Source: UBA1240 sp045599185 (lineage in GTDB: Bacteria; Spirochaetota; Spirochaetia; Treponematales; Treponemataceae). Taken from it: a DNA stretch of 64,000 nucleotides. Position numbers and translations under genes: made by a program. Within the stretch, counting starts at the first letter, position 1. Every line of letters begins with the position of its first letter. Of this stretch, positions 8,300-17,783 are shown piece after piece. The notes beneath the pieces were generated by a model, which was not told the DNA's origin, searched no databases, and worked only from the letters and a program-made list of their open reading frames with translations. The stretch lies in contig JAZRVO010000021.1 in assembly GCA_045599185.1 (NCBI GenBank), positions 47,850-111,849 of the forward strand, read 5' to 3'.

Positions 8300-11023
8300 A
8301 TGTCTCAAGAGCTGTTAAAATCGGTTCAGGATAAACTGAATGAGGAACAATGGACCAGAGCTGCAATCAGTGCGTATTCTATTAACGAATTCAAGGCGCT
8401 TCTGAATATTGTTAAAGAAGCACAGAGCAAAGGTTGCCTTGACGAACTGAAAACCATCTGTGACGACCATCTTTCTCATACAAAGAACAGTATCATTGCC
8501 CTTTTTATTTCGGGAATGATTTCCTTAAGAAAGAAAAACTTAGACGATTCTGCGCTGATTGACCTTGTAAATATTTTCATCGACAACAAGAAGATGCCTA
8601 TTGTTGAACACATCTGTACTACAATTCTTGACGAAGATGAAAACAACAAATTTGCATTGCGCACTCTTGCCAGCACTTACAAAGACGAAGGCAACGAAAA
8701 ATACTGGGACTGCTACGTAAAAATCGTAAAAGTTGACCATAACGAAGCCGAACTTGCAAGAACCCTTGCTGAAAAATATGAAAAAGACGGAGACAATGAT
8801 TTAGCCGTAGAATATTACAAAAAGGCACTTCTCCGCTACATCAATCAGGAACAGACAGCAAAGCAGATTACGGACACATGGGCTGCCCTTGTTAAGCTCA
8901 TTCCGGAAGAAATTGACTTCTTCTATATGATTATCCGCAAAATTTCAAAGCGGCCGGAAGAAGTTACGTTGCAGACCGTTAAGCCGGAAAACCTTCTGCA
9001 CGAACTTTACAACTATTACCACGACGTAAAGAATTACGACAAGGCAATTGAAATCCTCAAACGCATTCTTGAATATGATCCAAGCGACAACTGGGCAAGA
9101 AAAGAAATTGTTGAATGTTTCCGCGCAAAATACGAAAAACATACACAGCTTGAAGACTACATTAAGCAGACCAGTCTTGAAAGAAGCTACCGCAACGTTT
9201 TTGAAGCAATCAACGACTTTGAAAAACGCATTGCATTCGACGTTAAGAACTTCGTTTTCCACCGTTCCTGGGGTGTTGGCATTATCCGCAAGGTAGACAA
9301 GCAGGAAATTGTAGTAAACTTCGGAAAAACCTACGGCATTAAAACCATGACCCACGACATGGCCGTAAAAGCATTGCAGCCGCTTGACAGAAACCACATC
9401 TGGGTTTTGAAGGCTACGATGAAACGCGAAGACCTTGCAAAGAAAATTCAGGACGACATTGAAGAAGCACTGAAAATCATCATCCGCAGTTTCAACAACA
9501 ACTGTAGCTTTAAGCGCATCAAGGAAGAACTGAACCCAAGCGTTCTGGTAAAACCTTCTGACTGGACAAGCTGGAGTACAAAAGCCAGAAAAATCCTTGC
9601 AGAAAACCCGATTTTCGGCGTAAATCAGGACGATTCTTCAATGTACACCGTGCGCGACCACGAAATTACGGCAGAAGAAAAGCTTGCAAACGAATTTAAG
9701 GCACAGAAAAACTTCTTCTCTCGCATTGACATCCTGATGAAGTTCAACAATTCTGAAGAAACAGACAAAGATTCTGAACATTTTACCGAAATGCTGAACT
9801 ATTTTGTCGGTTACCTTAAATCTTTCAACAGCGTAAACGAACAGATTATTGCTTCGTACCTTGTTGTACGCAGAATTGGCGCAGAAAACCCGCAGCTTAG
9901 CCAGACAATGCAGTACACTTTTGCCGAGCTTTTCAACGAAATTGAAGACCCGCGCCAGATTTACGATGAACTGAAAGATACAAAGAACACCTGCCTTAAA
10001 AAAGACTATCTGACTTGCATCAAGGAACTTTTGCCGAACTGGGACGATGTATACGTTCGCCTGTTCCCGCGCGTATTGCAGAAAGAACTGCTTGATGCAC
10101 TTGAAAACAACGGTCACGTTGACAAGCTGAAAAAACTTGCATTGAACTGTTTTGAAAATTTCCGCGATTACCGCGAAGCCGTAATTTTCTTCTTTGAAGA
10201 ATCACAGGAAGAAGAATGGTTCAAGGAACTGAATCTTTCGTATGAAAAACAGATGATTACGCTGATTCACATTCTTGACATTGCGTACCGCGAAATTGAC
10301 AACCATTGTGACACGACAGAAAACCGCAAGATTGACCGCAAGATTCAGAACCTGCTGTTTAAAAACGACACAATGCTTAACTACATGCTTGACCGTGACG
10401 AAGAAACCGTTACACGCCTTTTTGCTCTGGTTTATGACCTTAAAGGGTTTGACAGCAGCATCAAGCAGAACATGCTTAACAAGATTCGCGAAACTTACAA
10501 GGATTTCAAGGTATACGGCGAAGAAGAAAAAACCGTTACAACAAAAGGCCTTATTGTTACGCTTAAAATGTTTGAAGCTAAAAAAGCAGAACTTGACAAC
10601 CTTAAAAAAATCCTTATTCCTGACAACGCACGCGAAATTGCAGAAGCAATGGCACAGGGCGACTTGAAGGAAAACGCCGAATACAAGGCTGCAAAAGAAC
10701 GCCAGACACAGCTTAGTACACAGTTGTCTAAGCTTGAAGACGGTATCGGCAAGGCAAAGGTTTTCGACCCGAAAACTTTGACAACTTCACGTGTTTCTTT
10801 TGGTACAATTGTTACGCTTAAGAATGAACTTGAAAACAAAGAAGAAAAATATACCATTTTGGGACCATGGGAATCAGACCCTTCAAATGGAATTATTTCT
10901 TACTCTTCTCCACTTGGCGGAAAAATCCTCGATTCAAAGCTTGGCGAAACCAGAGAATTTGTGCTTAGCGAAGAAAGCAAAAAATACACAATTCTTTCAA
11001 TTGAACCGGCAAAACTGGCATAA
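8300..11023 (+). CDS. greA: Spirochaetal long-form transcription factor GreA
   Basis: 907 residues, against about 158 for ordinary GreA. The C-terminal 150 residues are a full GreA: coiled-coil N-domain with the acidic-tip motif QGDLKENAEYKAAKERQ (near 785) that reaches the RNA polymerase active site to stimulate cleavage of backtracked RNA, then the FKBP-like C-domain (SPLGGKILDSKLGE). The first 750 residues are helical and include TPR-like segments (LAEKYEKDGDNDLAVEYYKKAL, YDKAIEILKRILEYDPSDNWA) and a short all-beta patch (SWGVGIIRKVDKQEIVVNFG) reminiscent of a CarD/Tudor-like barrel. AGGAG lies upstream of the ATG. A large GreA is known from T. pallidum; what the extension does is unknown. 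Confidence 0.92.
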   Translation: MSQELLKSVQDKLNEEQWTRAAISAYSINEFKALLNIVKEAQSKGCLDELKTICDDHLSHTKNSIIALFISGMISLRKKNLDDSALIDLVNIFIDNKKMPIVEHICTTILDEDENNKFALRTLASTYKDEGNEKYWDCYVKIVKVDHNEAELARTLAEKYEKDGDNDLAVEYYKKALLRYINQEQTAKQITDTWAALVKLIPEEIDFFYMIIRKISKRPEEVTLQTVKPENLLHELYNYYHDVKNYDKAIEILKRILEYDPSDNWARKEIVECFRAKYEKHTQLEDYIKQTSLERSYRNVFEAINDFEKRIAFDVKNFVFHRSWGVGIIRKVDKQEIVVNFGKTYGIKTMTHDMAVKALQPLDRNHIWVLKATMKREDLAKKIQDDIEEALKIIIRSFNNNCSFKRIKEELNPSVLVKPSDWTSWSTKARKILAENPIFGVNQDDSSMYTVRDHEITAEEKLANEFKAQKNFFSRIDILMKFNNSEETDKDSEHFTEMLNYFVGYLKSFNSVNEQIIASYLVVRRIGAENPQLSQTMQYTFAELFNEIEDPRQIYDELKDTKNTCLKKDYLTCIKELLPNWDDVYVRLFPRVLQKELLDALENNGHVDKLKKLALNCFENFRDYREAVIFFFEESQEEEWFKELNLSYEKQMITLIHILDIAYREIDNHCDTTENRKIDRKIQNLLFKNDTMLNYMLDRDEETVTRLFALVYDLKGFDSSIKQNMLNKIRETYKDFKVYGEEEKTVTTKGLIVTLKMFEAKKAELDNLKKILIPDNAREIAEAMAQGDLKENAEYKAAKERQTQLSTQLSKLEDGIGKAKVFDPKTLTTSRVSFGTIVTLKNELENKEEKYTILGPWESDPSNGIISYSSPLGGKILDSKLGETREFVLSEESKKYTILSIEPAKLA

Positions 11024-11046
11024 GTTGAAAACTTGCGTATAAGCCC

Positions 11047-11078
11047 AAAAACCGCTGAATTAATTCTGCGGTTTTTTT
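11047..11078 (+). terminator. Rho-independent terminator of greA
   Basis: ACCGC-T-GAATT / AATTC-T-GCGGT stem with one T-T mismatch, followed by seven T. It lies 24 nt after the greA stop. Confidence 0.85.
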
Positions 11079-11243
11079 ATGCCTTCTGCCGTTATTACGT
11101 TTAGCGTTTTAACAGGCTGAAAAAATAATAACCCGAACCCGAATGTCGAGTAAAAAAAATTACAAAAAAAAGCAACCTACATTTTTCAGGCAAATAATTA
11201 AAACTCGAAGTTTGGGCTATTTAAAATTTACAGTGAATCATAA

Positions 11244-11280
11244 ATAAAAAAAGCTGAAAACCATAAGTCTTCAGCTTTTA
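11244..11280 (-). terminator. Terminator of the long rimP-to-HEAT gene run
   Basis: Minus-strand hairpin AAAAGCTGA / TCAGCTTTT followed by a T-run, 64 nt after the stop of the HEAT-repeat gene. The rest of the 320-nt gap 11024-11343 shows no gene. Confidence 0.75.
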
Positions 11281-11343
11281 AAATTCAAATTGCGTTATAA
11301 AAAATACTAACTGTCTAAAAAATTAGGCGCAAACCAGAACCGT

Positions 11344-12735
11344 TCAATAAGAAAAACCTGCCGCGCGGTCAATTTTTTCAAGCACATTTTTTGCTTTTTT
11401 CTGGTTTACGCCGGCTTTTTTATCTTCTGCAATTGCCGTTACGTCCGGGCGCAGCGAACCATAAGCATTTTTCGCATAAATGTCCAGCCCCGTGCCCTTT
11501 GTAGAAACGTCATTGCTTGCCAGATATTCCTTGCAAATGTCCATCAGTGCAATATTTTCATATTTGGCAAACTCCCTTCCCAAAGCGTAACGCACATTTT
11601 TCTGCTTGTCATCACTTAAAGTTGTACGGGCAATTTCAACAAGGCTGTAAACAGAATCGTCAAAGCAGTATTTAAGCAGGTAACTGGCCGCTTTAGAACG
11701 GTTGGAATCGCTTTTCTTTTTGTCTTCAACAACCTTAAGCAGATATTCCACAGCCTGCGGCGTACCAATTGCGGCCAATGCTTCAAAAGATTTTTCTTTT
11801 ACCACGTTTTCACTGTCGTTTTTTGCGCGGTAAAGCACCACTTTTTCAGCATTAACAAGCTTCTGCTCAATAATTCCGCTTAAAGCTGCCAGGCGAACTT
11901 TATAATGGTTGTCCTTTACGGCTTCAATCAGAATTTTTTCAGCTTCGGCATTCTGCATAATTTGAGCAACGGCTTTTATAACCGAAACCCTGAAATTAGC
12001 ATCCCGGTCTTCGTAAAGTTTGGCAAGCTCGCTGACGGTTTCTTCGTTTGGAATTTTTCCCATTGCTTCTATTGCGGCCATTCGCATGGAAAGGCTTTCG
12101 CTTGTGTCTTTTGCAATTTCGGCAACAGTCTGATAGCTGGCAGAAGAACCCAGATTGCCCAAAGCCACAACAAGTTCGTGTTTTGTGTTCTGGTTTTCTT
12201 CTTTTTTCAGCAGTTCTTCAATCAGCGCCGCGTCTTCGGTACTGCCGCATTTACCCAGTGTTTTTACAGCACTGGTCAAAAACGGGCTTGATTCATCTTC
12301 CAGAATTGCGCGCAAAGCTTCAACGGAAGTTTTTATTTCCAGTTTTTCTGCGTAAGCAAAAAATTTATCAGCCGTAGACCTTTTTTCGGCCATCGGGTCT
12401 GCAAAAACGGCAAGCATCTGTTCTTCCAGCGACAAATCCTTAGCAGCAATAAAATAATCAATAATTTTATTGCGCAAAGTTGTAGATTTAGTATGGTCAA
12501 AAAGTTCCTTTAAATTTGAACTGTATTCAAAATCTTCATCGCTGATTAAAACGTCAATAAGTTCTTCAATTTCGCTTTCAATGCCAAATTCAATTTTTTC
12601 TATGCGTTCTTCATACTGGCTTACCGTTTCTTCTTCAGCTGCCTGTGCCTGAGTTTGGGCAAACAGAAAACCGAAAGTGCAGAAAAAAATAAAACCAGCA
12701 GCTAAAAACTTATAAAATTCGTTCAGTTTTTTCAT
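11344..12735 (-). CDS. Exported HEAT-repeat protein
   Basis: About 463 residues with a signal peptide (MKKLNEFYKFLAAGFIFFC, cleavage probably after AQAQA). The mature part is a solenoid of HEAT/PBS-lyase-like repeats of about 31 residues, for example KTLGKCGSTEDAALIEELLK, VALGNLGSSASYQTVAEIAK, EAMGKIPNEETVSELAKLYE. Such solenoids bind proteins; the partner is unknown. The ATG overlaps the tgt stop as ATGA, so it is translationally coupled, and it is the last gene before a terminator. An in-frame ATG-like start 7 codons upstream lies inside tgt and was rejected. Confidence 0.82.
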   Translation of the reverse strand: MKKLNEFYKFLAAGFIFFCTFGFLFAQTQAQAAEEETVSQYEERIEKIEFGIESEIEELIDVLISDEDFEYSSNLKELFDHTKSTTLRNKIIDYFIAAKDLSLEEQMLAVFADPMAEKRSTADKFFAYAEKLEIKTSVEALRAILEDESSPFLTSAVKTLGKCGSTEDAALIEELLKKEENQNTKHELVVALGNLGSSASYQTVAEIAKDTSESLSMRMAAIEAMGKIPNEETVSELAKLYEDRDANFRVSVIKAVAQIMQNAEAEKILIEAVKDNHYKVRLAALSGIIEQKLVNAEKVVLYRAKNDSENVVKEKSFEALAAIGTPQAVEYLLKVVEDKKKSDSNRSKAASYLLKYCFDDSVYSLVEIARTTLSDDKQKNVRYALGREFAKYENIALMDICKEYLASNDVSTKGTGLDIYAKNAYGSLRPDVTAIAEDKKAGVNQKKAKNVLEKIDRAAGFSY

Positions 12736-13871
12736 AAGCCTTCCTTTGAATTCCATCGTTTCAAGAATTTTTCACGGTATTCGCAAAATGTACCGTTAGA
12801 AATTGCAGCGCGAATTTCATGCATCATGTTGTGCAAAAAGTACAGGTTGTGGTACGACGCAAGCATGGAACTTAAAATTTCATTATTCTTAAAAAGGTGC
12901 CGCAAATATGCCCTTGAATATTCTTTACAAACCTTGCAGTTGCATTCCGGGTCAACCGGCAGATAATCGTGGGTGTAGCACTCTTTTTTTATCGACAGAT
13001 TTCCGGTGCGAGTAAAATAAGAACCGTTCCGCGCGTTTCGAGTAGGCAAAACACAGTCAAACATGTCAATTCCATTGTAAACCGCATCAAGAATATAATC
13101 CGGCGTACCAATTCCCATTACGTAACGCGGCTTGTCCTGTGGCAAAAGCCCGGCCGTATAATCCAGAAATTCGGAATAAACTTCGTGTGGTTCACCAACG
13201 GAAAGACCGCCGATTGCAATTCCCGGACAATCGAGGTTTGCAACAAATTCCGCACTCTGGGCACGCAAATCCTTGTAAAAATTGCCCTGCACTATTGGAA
13301 AAAGCTTTCCAAGATATGAACTTTCATTCTGTTCTTTTTGCCATGCATTTTTTGCCCGCACAGCCCAGTCACTGGTAATTTTCAGCGCTTTTTTTGCCCC
13401 GTTGTAATCGGTTCCGTAACCGGTGCAAACGTCCAGCTGCATCTGAATATCGCTGTTAAACTGGGACTGAAAATGCACGACATTTTCCGGCGTAAGCGTG
13501 TGCCGCGAACCATCAATGTGGCTTTGAAAATGCACGCCTTCGTCTGTAATTTTTCTAAAAGGTGCAAGGGAAAAAACCTGAAAACCGCCTGAATCGGTCA
13601 GAAAGTTTTTCTTCCAGCCGGAAAAACCGTGCAGGCCGCCGGCTTCCTGCAAAAGGTCCGGGCCCGGGCGCAGATAAAGATGATAGGTATTTGCCAGAAT
13701 AATTTCAAAACCAATTTCATCAAGCCAGTCCTTGGTCATGGCCTTAACGCTGGCATTTGTGCCAACAGGCATAAAAACCGGCGTCTGCACGTCACCATGC
13801 GGCAGATGCATTACACCACAGCGCGCCCTGCTTTTGCTGTCTTTTGATATTTCCGTAAAAATTGAACTCAT
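12732..13871 (-). CDS. tgt: Queuine tRNA-guanine transglycosylase
   Basis: Exchanges guanine-34 for preQ1 in tRNAs with GUN anticodons. The 379-residue product has VMPVGTNASVKAMTKDWL, DSGGFQVFSL with the nucleophile/base region, GLSVGEPHEVYSEF, FDCVLPTRNARNG with the catalytic Asp, and the zinc site CNCKVCKEYSRAYL plus a downstream His. A TATAAT (13887-13892) and AGGGG lie upstream, so it may have its own promoter although it also follows lptG by 59 nt without a terminator. queA is not in the window. Confidence 0.97.
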   Translation of the reverse strand: MSSIFTEISKDSKSRARCGVMHLPHGDVQTPVFMPVGTNASVKAMTKDWLDEIGFEIILANTYHLYLRPGPDLLQEAGGLHGFSGWKKNFLTDSGGFQVFSLAPFRKITDEGVHFQSHIDGSRHTLTPENVVHFQSQFNSDIQMQLDVCTGYGTDYNGAKKALKITSDWAVRAKNAWQKEQNESSYLGKLFPIVQGNFYKDLRAQSAEFVANLDCPGIAIGGLSVGEPHEVYSEFLDYTAGLLPQDKPRYVMGIGTPDYILDAVYNGIDMFDCVLPTRNARNGSYFTRTGNLSIKKECYTHDYLPVDPECNCKVCKEYSRAYLRHLFKNNEILSSMLASYHNLYFLHNMMHEIRAAISNGTFCEYREKFLKRWNSKEGL

Positions 13872-13930
13872 AAAAAACCCCTGAAAATTATAAAAAATCT
13901 ATAAAAATGGAAAAATCTGTTTCCTTTCAA

Positions 13931-14995
13931 TTATGTGCGGGCATAGCGCAAAAGAACGCAGCTTAGTGCCAGATAAACAAATACCGGCAGCCAAGCCCCG
14001 GCCAATGGCGAAATATATTCAAACTGCGCCAAAAGCATGGTAAGCATTTGCAAAACGTAATAACTTACCGCCGCAGAAATGCAAAGCAGCAGGCTTACCA
14101 GAAGTACGTTCTTCTGGGTTTTGCCGCTTAAACCAAGTGACAAAAATACAACAATAAAAACGATAAAAGGAAACGAAAATTTCTGATAATAAACGGAAAG
14201 AGCCTCTGCATAAGGCAATCCGGCGCGCTCAAGATAGGCAATCTGTTTTTTTGCTTCCGCAGCACAAACCTGATCCGCCTTAAGCTGAATAAAAGCAAAG
14301 GCATCTTCCGGCTGGTCAAAACTATAATCCCAAAGTCCGTCTTCCAGTTCAAGAACGCTGCCATTAACCCTGTAACACACAAAATCTTCAAGGCTCCATT
14401 TGCCGCCGTTGTAAACCGCGCGCTGTGCCCTTACAATTGAATCAAGTTCCCAGTTCCGGTTGCGCCGCACAATAAGCAGATTGTACAAAGTTTTTACCGT
14501 GTCATCGTAGTAGTTGGCCTTGTAAACGGTTTTTCCGCCATCTGCAATTACAACAGGATTTGTATTGTCCCTGTTTATGGAAATTTTCAGCACTTTGTTT
14601 TGCAGTTCAACTTTCTGCTGGTAGGTTGGCACGACAATTTTATCTTCAAAAAAGAAAAGCCCAATGCTTAAAACGGCAGCAATTGCCAAAACCGGCAGGG
14701 CAAAATTGAAAAGCGAAACGCCGGAAGCAAAAATTGCAGTAAGTTCATTTTTGGCATAGAGGTCGCTTAAAACAAAGGCAACGGCAAACAGCACCGCAAG
14801 CGGCATTGAAAAAGAAACGGTTTTAGGAAGGTATAAAACGAAGATTTTGAAAATATCCAAAATCTCTACATTTTCAGCTAAATAACGCCATAAATTCAAA
14901 AAAAGGTCTATTAAGCCAAGCACAAAAGAAAAAAACAGCAGGGCAACCAGACTGACAAACAAAAATTTCTTGCAAAAATAAGTAACAAAGGTCAT
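13931..14995 (-). CDS. lptG: LptF/LptG-family permease (downstream copy)
   Basis: Inner-membrane half-permease of the LptB2FG type, which extracts lipid from the inner membrane and passes it to a periplasmic bridge. About 354 residues from the ATG at 14995, which overlaps the stop of the previous permease as ATGA. Six membrane helices, three at each end (FVSLVALLFFSFVLGLIDLF, TVSFSMPLAVLFAVAFVLSD, FPFIVFIVVFLSLGLSG), flank a periplasmic beta-jellyroll domain (about 120-255). Assignment as G rather than F is by position only. Treponemes lack classical LPS, so the substrate is uncertain. Confidence 0.85.
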   Translation of the reverse strand: MTFVTYFCKKFLFVSLVALLFFSFVLGLIDLFLNLWRYLAENVEILDIFKIFVLYLPKTVSFSMPLAVLFAVAFVLSDLYAKNELTAIFASGVSLFNFALPVLAIAAVLSIGLFFFEDKIVVPTYQQKVELQNKVLKISINRDNTNPVVIADGGKTVYKANYYDDTVKTLYNLLIVRRNRNWELDSIVRAQRAVYNGGKWSLEDFVCYRVNGSVLELEDGLWDYSFDQPEDAFAFIQLKADQVCAAEAKKQIAYLERAGLPYAEALSVYYQKFSFPFIVFIVVFLSLGLSGKTQKNVLLVSLLLCISAAVSYYVLQMLTMLLAQFEYISPLAGAWLPVFVYLALSCVLLRYART

Positions 14996-16104
14996 GTCCG
15001 GCGCATCCTTGCATATAAAAACAAACCTAATGCGGCCAAAACAAAATTCGGCAGCCACATGCCCCAAAAGGCGCTGAAACCGTTGCGCTGCCCCAAAACC
15101 TGCCCTACACTTTGCAGCGACCAGTAAGCCACACAGATTACAACGCCTACAATAAAACCAACCGTCTGTCCGTTGTGCCTGCCAAAAATTACAGCCAGCG
15201 GAAAGGCCAGAAAAGCAAAAAATATTGAAGAAAACGGCAAGGCAAATTTGCGCATGTATTCAACTTCAAAAATATTTATGTACTGCTTTGACTGCGTCGG
15301 GTCATTTTTCAGTTCTTTAATGTAGTTTCCCAAATCGTAACTGGTCATTTCCTGCGGATTAAGGTTGTTGAAACGGTTTCCGAAGAAATTATTTGAAAAA
15401 ATATTCAGAATCGTAGATTCACTTGAAATAAAGTCCATTGAATTAAAATTTTCACTTTGAGGAATGAAAATTTTTGCATTTTTCATATTTATTTGCATTA
15501 AAACCTGAGCATTGGTTGCCTGCGCAACTTTTGCATCGTTGCAGACAATTACGCGCTGGTTGCCTTTCGTGTCATGGTCAAAATAAATCAAATCGCTAAT
15601 CTGGTTATTTTCAATATTGCCGGTTACCAAAATTGAATCCTGAGTGCGCTTGATTGAATTCGGTTCAAGTTCAACGGCCGGGTTAGAAATAAGAATTTCG
15701 CGGTAAAGCTTGTTGTACGCCAAAGCACCGCGGGGAAATAAAAAATCGTTTACGGCAAAAGAAAAAACAGAAATGAATGCGCCGACAACCAGAACCGGCA
15801 CCAGAAGCCTTAAAAAACTTATTCCAAGTGCGCGCAGAACCAGCATTTCGTTATCGGTAACCATGCGGGCAATGCACATTAAAAAACCTACAAGGGTTGC
15901 AAAGGGCGCCGCCTGTGAAATTACGAAAGGAAGACAGTAAAGCATTAAAAGCAGAACCGTTCCGACAGGCACCCGCTGTTTCAACACGTCCTGAATCATT
16001 AAAAGTATTTGATTTACAAAAAAAATCATGAAGAAAAACAGAAAAGAGACAAAATAATAGAGTATCAGTTCTTTTACAAAATAGCGGGTTAAAAGTTTGG
16101 GCAT
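14992..16104 (-). CDS. lptF: LptF/LptG-family permease (upstream copy)
   Basis: Partner of the downstream permease; 370 residues with the same plan: MPKLLTRYFVKELILYYFVS start typical of YjgP/YjgQ proteins, three N-terminal helices, a periplasmic domain (about 115-260) and three C-terminal helices (FALPFSSIFFAFLAFPLAVIFG, GFIVGVVICVAYWSLQSVG). Follows dut by 3 nt within the long rimP-led run. The ATPase LptB is not in the window. The F/G labels are interchangeable on this evidence. Confidence 0.85.
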   Translation of the reverse strand: MPKLLTRYFVKELILYYFVSFLFFFMIFFVNQILLMIQDVLKQRVPVGTVLLLMLYCLPFVISQAAPFATLVGFLMCIARMVTDNEMLVLRALGISFLRLLVPVLVVGAFISVFSFAVNDFLFPRGALAYNKLYREILISNPAVELEPNSIKRTQDSILVTGNIENNQISDLIYFDHDTKGNQRVIVCNDAKVAQATNAQVLMQINMKNAKIFIPQSENFNSMDFISSESTILNIFSNNFFGNRFNNLNPQEMTSYDLGNYIKELKNDPTQSKQYINIFEVEYMRKFALPFSSIFFAFLAFPLAVIFGRHNGQTVGFIVGVVICVAYWSLQSVGQVLGQRNGFSAFWGMWLPNFVLAALGLFLYARMRRT

Positions 16105-16107
16105 TTT

Positions 16108-16548
16108 TTATTTTCCGGTAGAACCAAAACCGCCCTGGGCGCGTTCCGTGCTTGACAATTCAGAAACAATTTTATATTCAGCCTGAATTACCGGCGCAAC
16201 TACCATTTGAGCAATCCGGTCACCGTTTTTAATTTCAAAATCTTCGCTGCCAAGGTTTATTAAAATGGTTTTCAGTTCACCGCGGTAATCGCTGTCTACA
16301 GTGCCGGGACTGTTCAGGCACGTAATGCCGTTTTTCAGCGCCAGGCCCGAACGCGGCCGCACCTGAACTTCAAAACCTTCGGGAATTTCGATGAAAATGC
16401 CGGTTGGAACTGCCATTCGTTCCATTGGTTTTAAAATTACCGGTTCGTCTAAAAAAGCGTGCAAATCGGCACCGGCAGCACCGGCGGTTTGGTACTGGGG
16501 TAATTTTGCGCCGGGCTTGCACACGCATTTAATCTGAATATTTGTCAA
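16108..16548 (-). CDS. dut: Deoxyuridine 5'-triphosphate nucleotidohydrolase
   Basis: Trimeric dUTPase, converting dUTP to dUMP and pyrophosphate, which keeps uracil out of DNA and feeds thymidylate synthesis. All five motifs are present: AGADLHA, RSGLALKNGI, SPGTVDSDYRGE, NGDRIAQMVV and the C-terminal RAQGGFGSTGK. The frame is open to 16626, but a TTG at 16548 preceded by GGAAAAAAC gives about 146 residues, the normal size; the longer version would add 26 unrelated residues lying inside the peptidase gene. The TTG start overlaps the peptidase 3' end by 20 nt. Confidence 0.95.
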   Translation of the reverse strand: MTNIQIKCVCKPGAKLPQYQTAGAAGADLHAFLDEPVILKPMERMAVPTGIFIEIPEGFEVQVRPRSGLALKNGITCLNSPGTVDSDYRGELKTILINLGSEDFEIKNGDRIAQMVVAPVIQAEYKIVSELSSTERAQGGFGSTGK

Positions 16549-17776
16549 GTTTTTTCCAGTCAAAGCGACCTCCGTAAATAATCCGCGCCTGATTGGAAAA
16601 ATCAAGCATTTTTGATAAATCTTCATTTAATTCTTTTGCCTGCAAAGAATTAATTTGTTCACAATATTCTTCAAAAGTACACAAATCAAAATTCATAAAA
16701 TAAAGCCGCGCCAGTCGTTTCATCCGCGACTCCACGTCTTCCGAAGAAATAATTTCCTCGCCGCAAATATGTTCCTTTGCGGCATCAATTTCTTCCTGCG
16801 TAACACCGTTATCTTTCAAATTCCGCAGTTCGGCATTCAGTTCTTTTGCGGCTATTCTGGTATTTTTTTTGGCAACAGAAGTATAAGCGCACCAGAACGC
16901 CGTATCTTCAAAAACGGTAAAGAAACTGTAAACCGTGTAGCAGAAACCGTTCTGTTCGCGAAGCCGCTGAAAAAGCCGGCTGGACATTGTATCGCCGACA
17001 ATTGCATTTAAAACTGCCAGTTTCTGGTAAGAGGCCGGATTAAGTTTTGGCAGCGGAAAGGCTGTAAAAACCTGATTCTGCAAAAAAGGTGCTTTTATGC
17101 AGAAACTGCCCTTCTGCCATTTTAAGTTTTCTAGTGTATGATTATTTTTTTGCCGCACGGGCATTTTCTGTAAAATTTCAGCCGCTTTATTCACTTCAAA
17201 CAAGCCGCTTATAGAAACAACAAGTTCGCCGTTTGCAAAAAAACGCTGATACCATTCAAAAATAGTTTCACGTTTTATTGCGTGCACCTGTTCAACAGTG
17301 CCGGCAATCGGCTGGCTTAAACGCTGGTCTGGCCACAAAACGGCATACAATTCATCAAAAGCTGCTTCTTCCGGGTCATCTTTGGAAGTTATTATTTCAC
17401 TTTCAATTACCTTGCGTTCACGTTCCAAATCTTCGTTTAAAAAAGTTGAATCCGTAACCATTGAACACAAAATATTCAGAACATATTCAAAATGCTTCGC
17501 CGGCACTGTTGCGTGCAGGCAGGTTACGTCACGTTCCGTAAAGGCATTGATATAGCCGCCAATCCGGTCAAAACTGCATGCTATGTCGTAAGCATTTCTG
17601 TCGCTTGTTCCCTTAAAAAGCATATGCTCTACAAAATGGCTTACGCCGCTGGTTTTATCGTCTTCAAAACGTGAACCGACATTAAACCAAAAACCGATTG
17701 CAACGGTTTTTACAGTTGCAATCGGTTCTGAAATGAGAACAAGCTGATTATTCAAAATTTCTTTTTGAATAGCCAT
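16529..17776 (-). CDS. M16-family zinc metallopeptidase
   Basis: 415-residue pitrilysin/processing-peptidase-like protein. The inverted zinc motif HFVEHMLFKG (HxxEH, near residue 46) and the distal Glu in the RKVIESEI context are present, so the N-terminal half is catalytically complete; the C-terminal half is the usual inactive mirror domain ending in an Arg/Tyr-containing segment (RIIYGGRFDW). No signal peptide, so cytoplasmic. Located right after pnp, as in many bacteria where this gene (mpp/YmxG type) accompanies pnp and dut. Physiological substrate unknown. Confidence 0.93.
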   Translation of the reverse strand: MAIQKEILNNQLVLISEPIATVKTVAIGFWFNVGSRFEDDKTSGVSHFVEHMLFKGTSDRNAYDIACSFDRIGGYINAFTERDVTCLHATVPAKHFEYVLNILCSMVTDSTFLNEDLERERKVIESEIITSKDDPEEAAFDELYAVLWPDQRLSQPIAGTVEQVHAIKRETIFEWYQRFFANGELVVSISGLFEVNKAAEILQKMPVRQKNNHTLENLKWQKGSFCIKAPFLQNQVFTAFPLPKLNPASYQKLAVLNAIVGDTMSSRLFQRLREQNGFCYTVYSFFTVFEDTAFWCAYTSVAKKNTRIAAKELNAELRNLKDNGVTQEEIDAAKEHICGEEIISSEDVESRMKRLARLYFMNFDLCTFEEYCEQINSLQAKELNEDLSKMLDFSNQARIIYGGRFDWKKLDKYSD

Positions 17777-17783
17777 CTTTTAT

